NCBI GenBank assembly: GCA_026709935.1
Contig: JAPOSC010000046.1
Span: 1-43,973, forward strand
Direction: 5' to 3'
DNA length: 43,973 bases
DNA from: Thiotrichales bacterium
GTDB taxonomy: Bacteria > Pseudomonadota > Gammaproteobacteria > HK1
The notes under the pieces were generated by a model. That model was not told the DNA's origin and searched no databases. It was given only the letters and a program-made list of their open reading frames with translations. Position 1 is the first letter of the stretch, and each line of letters begins with the position of its first letter. The position numbers were made by a program, and so were the translations under genes. This document shows positions 21,256 through 28,970 of this stretch, piece after piece.

Positions 21256-23451
21256 ATGGCCCGACCGCTCACCGACCCGAGCCAGGACGCCGCCCTTGCT
21301 CGCGGCGAGCACGGCGATCCCTTCGCCTATCTCGGCCCGCACCGCCTGACCGGAAAGAGCTGGGTGTTGCGCGTCTTCCGGCCCGGCGTGGATGCGGTCA
21401 CCATGCTGCCCGAACCCCGGCGCCGCCGGCCGGTAACGCTCCAGGCCATCGATCGGGACGGGCTGTTCGCCGCCCGACTGAGACGCGAGCCGGGCGCCTA
21501 TCGGCTGTCCGTGCGCAGAGAAGACCGCACCTGGGAGGAGGACGACCCCTTCCGCTTCGGCCCGGTGCTGGGCGAGATGGACGAGCACTTCCTCGGCGAG
21601 GGATCGCACCTGGAGCTCTGGAAGGTGCTCGGCGCCCATCCCCTGACCGCCGAGGGAGTCGCCGGCGTGCATTTCGCGGTGTGGGCGCCCAATGCGCGGC
21701 GGGTGTCGGTCGTTGGTGACTTCAACCACTGGGACGGGCGGCGCCACCCCATGCGCCGGCGCGGCTCGACCGGGGTGTGGGAGATCTTCCTGCCCGGGGT
21801 GTCGGAGGGCGCCCGCTACAAGTTCGAGATCCGGAACGCCGGCGGTGCCCTTCTGCCGCAGAAGGCCGATCCGATGGGCTTCGGGGCCGAGCGGCCACCG
21901 GCCACCGCGTCCGTGGTGCGGGATCTCGGCGGAAAGGACTGGGGAGACGACGCATGGCTGAGCCGACGCGAGACGGCAAACCGGCGTGATCGGCCCATCG
22001 CCGTCTACGAGGTCCACCTCGGCTCCTGGAAGCGGGCGGGCGACGGCGCCCGCCCCCTCGGCTACCGCGAGCTGGCCGAGGACCTGGTGCCCTACGTGCG
22101 CGACATGGGCTTCACCCACATCGAGATGATGCCGATCTCCGAGTACCCCTTCGACGGCTCCTGGGGCTATCAGCCCATCGGTCTCTACGCGCCGACCAGC
22201 CGCCACGGCGCCCTCGGCGAGTTCCGCGACTTCGTCGAGGCCTGCCACGCCGCGGAGCTCAGCCTCATTCTCGACTGGGTGCCCGGCCACTTCCCCACCG
22301 ACGCGCACGGCCTGGGGCGATTCGACGGCACCGCGCTCTACGAGCACGCCGATCCGCGCGAGGGCTTTCACCGGGACTGGAACACGCTGATCTTCAACTA
22401 CGGCCGTCACGAGGTGCGGAACTACCTGATCGCGAACGCCCTCTACTGGCTGAAGGAGCACCACGTCGACGGCCTGCGGGTCGATGCCGTCGCCTCGATG
22501 CTCTACCGGGACTACTCGCGCCCGGAGGGCGAATGGGTGCCGAACGTCGAAGGCGGACGCGAGAACCTGGAGGCGATCGCCTTCCTGAAGCGCCTGAACG
22601 AGGTGGTCTACGCCCGCTGCGAGGGCGTCGCCACCTTCGCCGAGGAATCGACCTCCTATCCCGGGATCTCCCGGCCCACCGACGCCGGCGGACTCGGATT
22701 CGGCTACAAGTGGAACATGGGCTGGATGAACGACACCCTGGACTATATGCGGCGCGAGCCCATCCACCGAAGACACCACCATCACCAGATGACCTTCGGC
22801 CTGCACTACGCCTTCTCGGAGAACTTCGTGCTGCCGCTGAGCCACGACGAGGTGGTGCACGGCAAGGGCTCGCTGCTCGCGAAGATGCCGGGCGACGAAG
22901 CGCAGCGCTTCGCCAACCTGCGCGCCTACCTCGCCTTCATGTGGGGTCATCCCGGGAAGAAGCTCCTGTTCATGGGCCAGGACTTCGCACAAGCCCGCGA
23001 ATGGAACCACGACGCGAGCCTCGACTGGCACCTGCTCGGCAACCCGAGCCACACCGGCATGCAGAGGCTCGTTCGCGACCTCAACCGCCTCTACCGGACC
23101 ACCCCGGCTCTCCACGAGCTGGACTGCGAGGCGGCGGGCTTCGAGTGGATCGAGGCCGACGCGGCCGAAGATTCCGTCTACGCCTGGCTGCGCCGAGGTC
23201 GCGGCGAGGCGGCACCGGTGGTCGTCGCGTGCAACTTCACGCCGGTGGAACGAGCGCCTCGGCGCCTCGGCGTGCCGGCGGCCGGACGCTGGGTCGAGCG
23301 CATCAACACCGATGCCGCCGAATACGGCGGCCAGGGTCGCAGCAACCTGGGCAGCGTCCGCAGCGATGCCATCGCGTCCCACGGCCGGCCGGATTCCGTG
23401 GAAATCCGCCTGCCCGGGCTCTCGACCGTGGTCTTCGAGCTGGAGCGGTAG
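21256..23451 (+). CDS. glgB: 1,4-alpha-glucan branching enzyme (GH13_9)
   Basis: 731-aa enzyme that introduces alpha-1,6 branches into nascent glycogen. It has an N-terminal family-specific domain (DPFAYLGPH), then CBM48 (VHFAVWAPNARRVSVVGDFN) and the GH13 barrel. Catalysis: GLRVDAVASMLY with nucleophile D410, FAEEST with acid E463, and LPLSHDEVVHGK. The start lies 7 bp after the glgP stop with no obvious Shine-Dalgarno, so translation is probably coupled to glgP. It is the last gene of the operon. Confidence 0.96.
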   Translation: MARPLTDPSQDAALARGEHGDPFAYLGPHRLTGKSWVLRVFRPGVDAVTMLPEPRRRRPVTLQAIDRDGLFAARLRREPGAYRLSVRREDRTWEEDDPFRFGPVLGEMDEHFLGEGSHLELWKVLGAHPLTAEGVAGVHFAVWAPNARRVSVVGDFNHWDGRRHPMRRRGSTGVWEIFLPGVSEGARYKFEIRNAGGALLPQKADPMGFGAERPPATASVVRDLGGKDWGDDAWLSRRETANRRDRPIAVYEVHLGSWKRAGDGARPLGYRELAEDLVPYVRDMGFTHIEMMPISEYPFDGSWGYQPIGLYAPTSRHGALGEFRDFVEACHAAELSLILDWVPGHFPTDAHGLGRFDGTALYEHADPREGFHRDWNTLIFNYGRHEVRNYLIANALYWLKEHHVDGLRVDAVASMLYRDYSRPEGEWVPNVEGGRENLEAIAFLKRLNEVVYARCEGVATFAEESTSYPGISRPTDAGGLGFGYKWNMGWMNDTLDYMRREPIHRRHHHHQMTFGLHYAFSENFVLPLSHDEVVHGKGSLLAKMPGDEAQRFANLRAYLAFMWGHPGKKLLFMGQDFAQAREWNHDASLDWHLLGNPSHTGMQRLVRDLNRLYRTTPALHELDCEAAGFEWIEADAAEDSVYAWLRRGRGEAAPVVVACNFTPVERAPRRLGVPAAGRWVERINTDAAEYGGQGRSNLGSVRSDAIASHGRPDSVEIRLPGLSTVVFELER

Positions 23452-23699
23452 CGCCGTGGCGCGGCGCCCGCAGTCAGCTCCGCGCGGGATTCACGCCGGA
23501 CCTTCACCCGCACTTCTCCCGGTGCCGGGTGCCAAAACCGCAGACCCATGGAGAATCTCTGGCCGCAGCAGGAGCCAGTGAGAAATGAAGCTAGGTCCGC
23601 TATCCGGTTGCCGCTTCGTCCCCGGCACCGGCCTCCCCTGGAGAGGAATGTTCGCGGGAGCGGACAACCCGCCGTCTCGCCCGCCGGATCAAATCGTCT
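23452..23699. other. glgB-sulfite reductase intergenic region
   Basis: 248 bp between tail-to-tail genes. I see no gene and no strong terminator. GTGAGAAATG at 23578-23587 matches the left arm of the 59-bp palindromic element and is preceded by GGAGCCA, but there is no right arm within 100 bp. It may be a solitary half element or chance. Confidence 0.5.
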
Positions 23700-24953
23700 T
23701 CAGGTCATGTGGGTCGGGGCGCCGATGTTCGGAGTCGCGAGTCCCAGCCCCGCAAGCCGCTCCCACAGCGCGTGCAGGTCGTCGAGCGCGACGTCGGCGA
23801 ACAGGAGGTTCCGGTTGTGGCTGGCTCGAATCAGCCCGAAGCTGTACCGATCCGCCAGATCGGCGACCTCCCGCATCTGTTCGGCCGTCATGTCTCCGGG
23901 CGGAACGTCCGGGGCCTTGAGCGAGACGAAGGCGGCCCGATAGCCGGAATGGCGGTGGGCGACGGTATTGAAGCGCACCCACCGGGCGAAGGCGGGGTCC
24001 GACGCCCTGGCCGCCTCGAAGCGCCCGACCTCGACGAGCGGCCGGTAGGGCGGTGGCCTGAAGTGCGAACGCAGCGCTTCGAGCTCCTCGGGATCGAAGG
24101 ACGCGACATGCCTCCGGGTCACCCGCCATTCGGCCTCCACGCGCCAGCGAAACTCCTCGATCCCCAGCGCGTCGACCAGGATCTCGAGGCGCGCCTTGCA
24201 CTTGTTGTCCCGGCGCCCTGCCGGGTTGCAGACGCGCATGATCGCCTGGAGGTAGGAGAGGAGGTGACGGTCGGGAAGGAACGTGCGCAGTACCTTGCCG
24301 ATGACCGGCGTGCGTCCGAGCCCGCCGCCGACCCGGACCTCGAAGCCGCACTGCCCGTCGGCGTTCGCGATGAGCCGAAGGCCGATGTCGTGCGTCTCGA
24401 TGACGGCATGAGCGCGCGGCGCTCCGGTCACCGCGATCCTGAACTTGCGGGGCGGGCAGGCGAACTCCGGCTGCAGGGTCGACCACTGGCGCAGCAGCTC
24501 GCAGTAGGGGCGGGGATCGGCGATCTCGTCCGGCGCGATGCCGGCCAGATGATCGCAGGTGATGTTGCATATGGTGATGTTGCCTGGGAAGTTGCCGCGG
24601 GTCTGAATGGCATGCATGTCCACCGAGGCGAGATCGGCGAGGAGGTCCGGCACCCGTTCCGGGGCGGGCCAGTCGAACCGGATGTTCTGGCGGGTAGTGA
24701 AATGGCCGAAGCCGCGGTCATAGCGCACGGCGACCGAGGCCAGCATCCGCAGTTGCGTCGACGACAGGAGGCCACCGGGGATCGCCACCCTGAGCATCGG
24801 GGCGAGCCGCTGGAGGTGGAGCCCGTTCGTCAGCCGCAGAGGCTTGAACTGCTCCTCGTCGAACTCTCCGGTGAGATAGCGCGAGGTCTGCTCGTGAAAG
24901 TCGGCCCCCCGCTCCTGCCCGCACTGCCGGTCGAAAGTGTCGCACTGGTACAT
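23700..24953 (-). pseudogene. C-terminally truncated sulfite reductase hemoprotein (CysI-like)
   Basis: 417 aa that match the first three quarters of proteobacterial ferredoxin/NADPH-type sulfite reductase: EEQFKPLRLTNGLHLQRLAP, RYDRGFGHFTTRQNIRF, VDMHAIQTRGN and PPRKFRIAVTGA. The frame ends just after LATPNIG, exactly where relatives continue into the cysteine motifs that hold the 4Fe-4S/siroheme centre, so the essential ligands are absent. No other frame in the 250 bp beyond encodes them. The usual GNCIRN segment is replaced by GNFPGNITICN, which loses a conserved arginine. The gene is therefore probably inactive. It is still led by an intact cysteine attenuator. A non-catalytic siroheme-binding role cannot be excluded. 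Confidence 0.75.
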
Positions 24954-24979
24954 GGTCGTGTGTCCCCGATTCCGAAATG

Positions 24980-25013
24980 AAAAAAGCCGCAGTCCGGAGT
25001 CCCGGACGGCGGC
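24980..25013 (-). terminator. Attenuator terminator of the cysteine leader
   Basis: On the minus strand GCCGC-C-GTCCGG, loop GACT, CCGGAC-T-GCGGC is followed by six T. It sits only 27 bp before the sulfite reductase start, so it must be an attenuator and not a gene-end terminator. Its 5' arm plus loop (TCCGGGACTCC, 25006-24996) is the exact complement of leader segment 25092-25082, which provides the competing antiterminator. Confidence 0.85.
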
Positions 25014-25049
25014 CTTCTGGTATCGGGTGACGACTGGATCAGGCGGGTA

Positions 25050-25136
25050 TCAGCGCACGGTCCTCCCGGCAGAAAGCCCCCTCCGGGACTCCTGCGTACA
25101 GGTGCAACAACAGATGATGGGCGCAAACGGTTTCAT
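25050..25136 (-). CDS. Cysteine-rich leader peptide (attenuator)
   Basis: A 28-codon frame from ATG at 25136 to TGA at 25050 begins MKPFAPIICCCTCT, with cysteines at 9, 10, 11 and 13. It lies between a promoter-like pair (25203-25175) and a rho-independent terminator (25013-24980), upstream of a sulfite reductase gene. This is the layout of classical ribosome-mediated attenuation (trp/his/leu leaders), here with cysteine codons and a cysteine-synthesis gene. A ribosome stalled at the UGU UGU UGC run would leave GGAGUCCCGGA (codons 15-19) free to pair with the terminator's 5' arm. The ribosome site is weak (GATCCCG). The peptide itself need have no other function. Confidence 0.82.
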   Translation of the reverse strand: MKPFAPIICCCTCTQESRRGLSAGRTVR

Positions 25137-25174
25137 CGGGATCGATAACGTCGGGCCTGAAGTCGACGCGGCGG

Positions 25175-25203
25175 AGTGTCCTCCGCGGAATTCGGGTTGT
25201 CAA
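25175..25203 (-). promoter_or_regulatory. Putative promoter of the cysteine leader
   Basis: TTGACA (25203-25198) and GACACT (25180-25175) are 17 bp apart on the minus strand, placing transcription start about 30 nt before the leader ATG. A palindrome GCGGAG-GACA-CTCCGC (25186-25171) is centred on the -10 box and could be an operator. The -35 is consensus, the -10 is weak. Confidence 0.5.
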
Positions 25204-25355
25204 TCGCCTCGCTTCGGTATTCCGCCGCAACGTCACAAGGATTCCGGCCAGAATAATTTTCCGTTCAGCTTGCTTGCACCCCATGCCTGAAAGGGGATTG
25301 GAGTCGGTGAGGTGGAAAGTTGATTTCGGTCGGGGCATCAGGGCGGGAAGACGCA

Positions 25356-26120
25356 TCAGACCGGAACCGACGGATAGCGATCGGAGCGGGTGCCCGGAAT
25401 CGGCCGGTTGCGGCCGGCGTGGTACGTAAACACCGCGGAGAGCTTCACCTCGCCGGAGCAGTTCTTGCCCGCCGCGTGGAAGAGCCGACAGTGGAAGAAG
25501 AGCGCATCACCCGCTTCGAGTTCCACAATGGCCGCGGTATCGATGAGCGCGCGGTTCTCGTCGAGCTCCGGGCGCAGGAACAGGTGCCGATCGAAGCGTC
25601 CCCGGTCGAGGTGCAGCCGGTGACTGCCGGGAATCACCCGCAGGGCGCCGTTCTCCTCGCGTTCGGGGCCGAGCGCGAGCCACACCGAGACGAGTTCCGG
25701 GGCGTCGAACGACCAGTACCGGATGTCCTGATGCCACGCGGTCGAGCTGCTGAACCCGGGATGTTTGGTCATGATGCAGTTGTGGTGGCACTGGGACATT
25801 TCGACGCGGTCCTCGCGCAGGACGCTGCGCAGCGTCGAGCCGAGTTCCGGCGCGGTCGCCCACCGGCGGAAGACCGAGCCGCGGGAGTAGGCGTGCAGCA
25901 ACCGCCGCGGGGTATTGCCGCCGGCCGCGTCCCGGCTCGCGGGCGAACCCGGATAGCCCACGTCCGTCTCGAATTCCGCGGGACCCTGCAACGGACGAAG
26001 GGCTCGCCGCACCGTGGCCCGCATCTCCTCGACGCCCGGACGATCGACGAGACCGCGGACGACCAGATAACCGTCGCGCTCGAACGTGTCCGGCGAAAGA
26101 TCGTGCATCGCGTCGACCAT
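25356..26120 (-). CDS. Phytanoyl-CoA dioxygenase (PhyH) family protein
   Basis: 254-aa Fe(II)/2-oxoglutarate oxygenase. The family start FERDGYLVVRGLVD is near residue 13. The iron ligands are H130 and D132 in WHQDIRYW and the distal H215 in CRLFHAAGKN. VIPGSH and GDALFFH are also typical. The ATG at 26120 follows GAGGGG. Members hydroxylate varied small molecules, including ectoine and secondary metabolites, so the substrate is unknown. Nothing nearby makes ectoine. It lies about 125 bp after gnd on the same strand and may be independently expressed. Confidence 0.85.
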   Translation of the reverse strand: MVDAMHDLSPDTFERDGYLVVRGLVDRPGVEEMRATVRRALRPLQGPAEFETDVGYPGSPASRDAAGGNTPRRLLHAYSRGSVFRRWATAPELGSTLRSVLREDRVEMSQCHHNCIMTKHPGFSSSTAWHQDIRYWSFDAPELVSVWLALGPEREENGALRVIPGSHRLHLDRGRFDRHLFLRPELDENRALIDTAAIVELEAGDALFFHCRLFHAAGKNCSGEVKLSAVFTYHAGRNRPIPGTRSDRYPSVPV

Positions 26121-26245
26121 GGAACGCCCCTCCTCGTTGCGCACGAACCGTGCCCGCACCGCCCGCGCAGTCTACGCCGATCGCGAACCTCGACAATCCC
26201 GCTGCGCGGCCGGCGACGTGCAACCGGGGGGCTCGATTCGGCCGA

Positions 26246-27880
26246 CTACGCGTTGTACGCGGTCGACACCGTCTCGCCGCCCCGTCCTGTCCAGTCGGTG
26301 TGGAAGAACTCGCCGCGGGGGCGGTCGATCCGCTCGTAGGTGTGGGCGCCGAAGTAGTCGCGCTGGGCCTGGAGCAGGTTTGCGGGCAGACGGGCGCGGC
26401 GGTAGCCGTCGTACCAGGCCAGTGCGCTGGCGAACGCGGGTACCGGCACGCCCCGAAGCACGGCGGTGGCGACGACCCGGCGCCAGGCGTCCTGCGCGTT
26501 CGCCATCGCGTCGCGGAAGTACGGCGCCAGCAGCAGGTTCGCAAGATCGGGGGTCTCGTCGTAAGCGGCCTTGATGCGGTCGAGAAACGCGGCGCGGATG
26601 ATGCATCCGCCGCGCCACATGAGCGCAATAGCGCCGAAATCGAACCGCCAGTCGTACTCGGCCGAGGCCATCGACAGGAGCTGGAAGCCCTGGGCGTAGG
26701 AGCAGATCTTCGATGCATAGAGAGCCTGGCGCACATCGTCTGCGAACGAGGCCACATCGGCGTCTTCGGCGCCGGGATCACGCCCCGCCATCGCTTCTCC
26801 GGCACAGGCACTCGGGGTCGCAGCGCGGGCGTTTGGAGCCTCGGTAAGGGCACTCGGGGCTACGGCGAGGGCGTCTGTCGCGAATGATGGAGCGCCACCT
26901 TCGGCCCCTCTCCCCGTTGCCGCTTCCGGCCCCGGCAGGACTTGCGAGGCCGCGACTCGCTCGTCCTTGAGCGCGGAGAGCGCCCGCGCGAACACCGCCT
27001 CGGTGATCGCGGTGACCGGTGCACCGAGCATCAGGGAGTCGATACCGGTCCACTTGCCGGTCCCCTTTTGCCCCGCCGCATCGAGAATCACATCGACCAG
27101 AGGGCGGCCCGTTGCGTCATCGACGCGCGCCAGGATCCCGGCCGTGATTTCGACGAGATAGCTCGACAGCGCCCCCTCGTTCCAGCGCGCGAAAATCTCG
27201 CTCATGGCGGCAGGCTCGATACCACCCACATCCATGAGCAGCGAGTACGCCTCCGCGATCATCTGCATGTCGCCGTACTCGATGCCGTTGTGCACCATCT
27301 TCACGTAGTGGCCGGCACCGTCGGGGCCGATCCAGTCGCAGCACGGGGTGCCGTCTTCCACCTTGGCGGCGATCGCCTTGAAGATCGGCTCCAGCATCGG
27401 CCATGCGTCCGCGTTGCCGCCTGGCATGATGCTCGGCCCGAGCAGAGCGCCTTCCTCGCCCCCGGAAACGCCGGTGCCAACGTAGAGGATTCCGGCCTCC
27501 CGCAGTGCGTGCGTGCGCCTCGTCGTGTCCCGGTAGTTCGAGTTGCCGCCGTCGATGAGCACGTCTCCCGGCTCGAGCAACGGGGTCAGGGTGTCGATCA
27601 CTCGGTCCACCGCGCGGCCCGCCTGGACCATGAGCATCACCCGCCGCGGCTTCGCGAGCTTCGAGACCAGCTCCTGCGGCGACCAGGCGCCGACGATGGC
27701 CCAGCCGGCGGCGCGGCCGGCGAGGAACGCATCGACCTTCGACGTGGTCCGGTTGTACACCGCCACCGTGTACCCGCGGCTCGCGATGTTGAGCACCAGG
27801 TTCTCGCCCATGACCGCGAGCCCGATGACCCCGATGTCCGCGGCCTCCGCACAGTGTGGCGACAGATCTCCGCCACTCAC
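26246..27880 (-). CDS. gnd: 6-phosphogluconate dehydrogenase (decarboxylating)
   Basis: 544-aa NADP enzyme that converts 6-phosphogluconate to ribulose-5-phosphate and CO2. The dinucleotide fold is IGVIGLAVMGENLVLN. GVSGGEEGALLGPSIMPGG, KMVHNGIEYGDMQMI and QKGTGKWT are the substrate and catalytic segments. It starts at a GTG (27880) six bases after GAGGGG. It is about 60-70 residues longer than usual: residues 317-376 are an Ala/Pro-rich insert between VLPGP and DVRQALYASKI, containing a 42-bp tandem repeat. The insert sits in a surface loop of the helical domain in known structures, so activity may be kept. It follows glk by 85 bp. Confidence 0.94.
   Translation of the reverse strand: MSGGDLSPHCAEAADIGVIGLAVMGENLVLNIASRGYTVAVYNRTTSKVDAFLAGRAAGWAIVGAWSPQELVSKLAKPRRVMLMVQAGRAVDRVIDTLTPLLEPGDVLIDGGNSNYRDTTRRTHALREAGILYVGTGVSGGEEGALLGPSIMPGGNADAWPMLEPIFKAIAAKVEDGTPCCDWIGPDGAGHYVKMVHNGIEYGDMQMIAEAYSLLMDVGGIEPAAMSEIFARWNEGALSSYLVEITAGILARVDDATGRPLVDVILDAAGQKGTGKWTGIDSLMLGAPVTAITEAVFARALSALKDERVAASQVLPGPEAATGRGAEGGAPSFATDALAVAPSALTEAPNARAATPSACAGEAMAGRDPGAEDADVASFADDVRQALYASKICSYAQGFQLLSMASAEYDWRFDFGAIALMWRGGCIIRAAFLDRIKAAYDETPDLANLLLAPYFRDAMANAQDAWRRVVATAVLRGVPVPAFASALAWYDGYRRARLPANLLQAQRDYFGAHTYERIDRPRGEFFHTDWTGRGGETVSTAYNA
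26808..26891 (-). repeat. 42-bp tandem repeat inside gnd
   Basis: Two 42-bp units (from 26808 and 26850) both begin GCACTCGGGG on the plus strand and encode related 14-residue Ala/Pro-rich units (ALAVAPSALTEAPN and ARAATPSACAGEAM). The frame is kept. Confidence 0.7.
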
Positions 27881-27965
27881 AATGAGCCCCTCGGCACGAC
27901 CTTATTCATATCAATGTCGATATCTGCATCACGCGTTCCGAATCGTCTCGTGGCGGTCGGTTTCC

Positions 27966-28970
27966 TCATGATCGGCGCGCCATCTGGTGTTCAAGCAGAT
28001 GCTCGACTCCGACGAGTCCCGGATGCGGTCGGGTCACGACATGGACAGGGATCGCGCTCAGCCAGGAGTGGAAACGGCCCTTGGCGCGGAACCGTTCGAG
28101 GAATCGCCGGGCGTCGAAGCGCTCGCCCCAGCCCGGGACGATGCCGCCGGCGATGAACACGCCGGCGCGGGCGCCGAGGGTGAGGGCGAGGTCGCCCGCC
28201 ACCGACCCGAGGAAGCCGGTGAAGACCGCGATGGTCTCCTGCGCGATCGGGTCACGGCCGGCGAAGGCATCCGCCGCGATCTCCGCCGCGGTCTTGTCGC
28301 GCTCGCACCGCTTGCCGTCGATCGCGGCGATTGCCTTCCAGGTGGCCTCGATTCCCGGTCCGGAGAGCGCGCGTTCGGCGGAGGCGTGCCCGAACCGCTC
28401 CGCAAGGGTGGTGACGATCGCCCATTCCCGCGCGTCGTGCGCGGCGAGCGTCCGGTGTCCGCCCTCCCCTTCGATACCGGCGAATCCTCCCGACGCGACC
28501 GGCACGAGCCCGGAAACGCCGAGGCCGGTTCCCGGCGCGAGCACCGCGCGGGCCGCATCGTCATCCGGGGTGCCTCCATCCGGACTGCCTTCAGTCGGAC
28601 TGCCCGCGGCAATAGTTCGCAAATCCTCGCGGCCGAGCGACGGAAGCGCCCAGGCAATGGCCGCGACATCGTTGACGAGCAGGCAGCGCCGCACGTTGCA
28701 GTCACGCTCGATGGCACAGGCATCGAGCACCCAGTCGAGGTTCGTGACCTCTGCCCTTCCTCCGGTCACCGGGCCCGCCGCCGCGATCCCGATGGCATCG
28801 AGCTCTCCGTGTATCCCGGTCTGCGCGCGCCATTGATCGAGCGCGTCCTCGAAGCTCCGGGCACCGTCCGATTCGATGACCTGCACCGGAACCGGCTGCT
28901 CCCTCTCGTCCGTCAGCAGCCGGAACCGGATGTGGGTCCCCCCGAGGTCGACGGCGAGGAGACGCTTCAT
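27966..28970 (-). CDS. glk: Glucokinase
   Basis: 334-aa ATP-dependent glucokinase of the E. coli Glk type, making glucose-6-phosphate from free glucose in the cytoplasm. The phosphate loop is AVDLGGTHIRFRL. NDVAAIAWALP, LAPGTGLGVSGLV and GIEGEGGHRTL are the usual sites, and IAGGIVPGWGERF lies near the end. The ATG at 28970 overlaps the otsA stop (ATGA), showing tight coupling. A short Gly/Pro/Asp-rich repeat-like insert (GSPTEGSPDGGTPDDD) sits before the GTGLG loop. Its context suggests it recycles glucose from the GH15 enzyme or from glycogen debranching. Confidence 0.92.
   Translation of the reverse strand: MKRLLAVDLGGTHIRFRLLTDEREQPVPVQVIESDGARSFEDALDQWRAQTGIHGELDAIGIAAAGPVTGGRAEVTNLDWVLDACAIERDCNVRRCLLVNDVAAIAWALPSLGREDLRTIAAGSPTEGSPDGGTPDDDAARAVLAPGTGLGVSGLVPVASGGFAGIEGEGGHRTLAAHDAREWAIVTTLAERFGHASAERALSGPGIEATWKAIAAIDGKRCERDKTAAEIAADAFAGRDPIAQETIAVFTGFLGSVAGDLALTLGARAGVFIAGGIVPGWGERFDARRFLERFRAKGRFHSWLSAIPVHVVTRPHPGLVGVEHLLEHQMARRS

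Noticed and set aside
18738..21272. 844-codon minus-strand open frame opposite glgP
   Set aside because: Shadow of a strongly conserved phosphorylase gene; no recognisable protein features.
23578..23587. GTGAGAAATG as a fourth copy of the palindromic element
   Set aside because: Only the left arm is present and the following 60 bp do not match; a ten-base match may be chance.
25039..25356. 105-codon minus-strand frame covering the leader region
   Set aside because: It lacks a ribosome site and family features; the short Cys-rich frame in another phase explains the region with its terminator and antiterminator.
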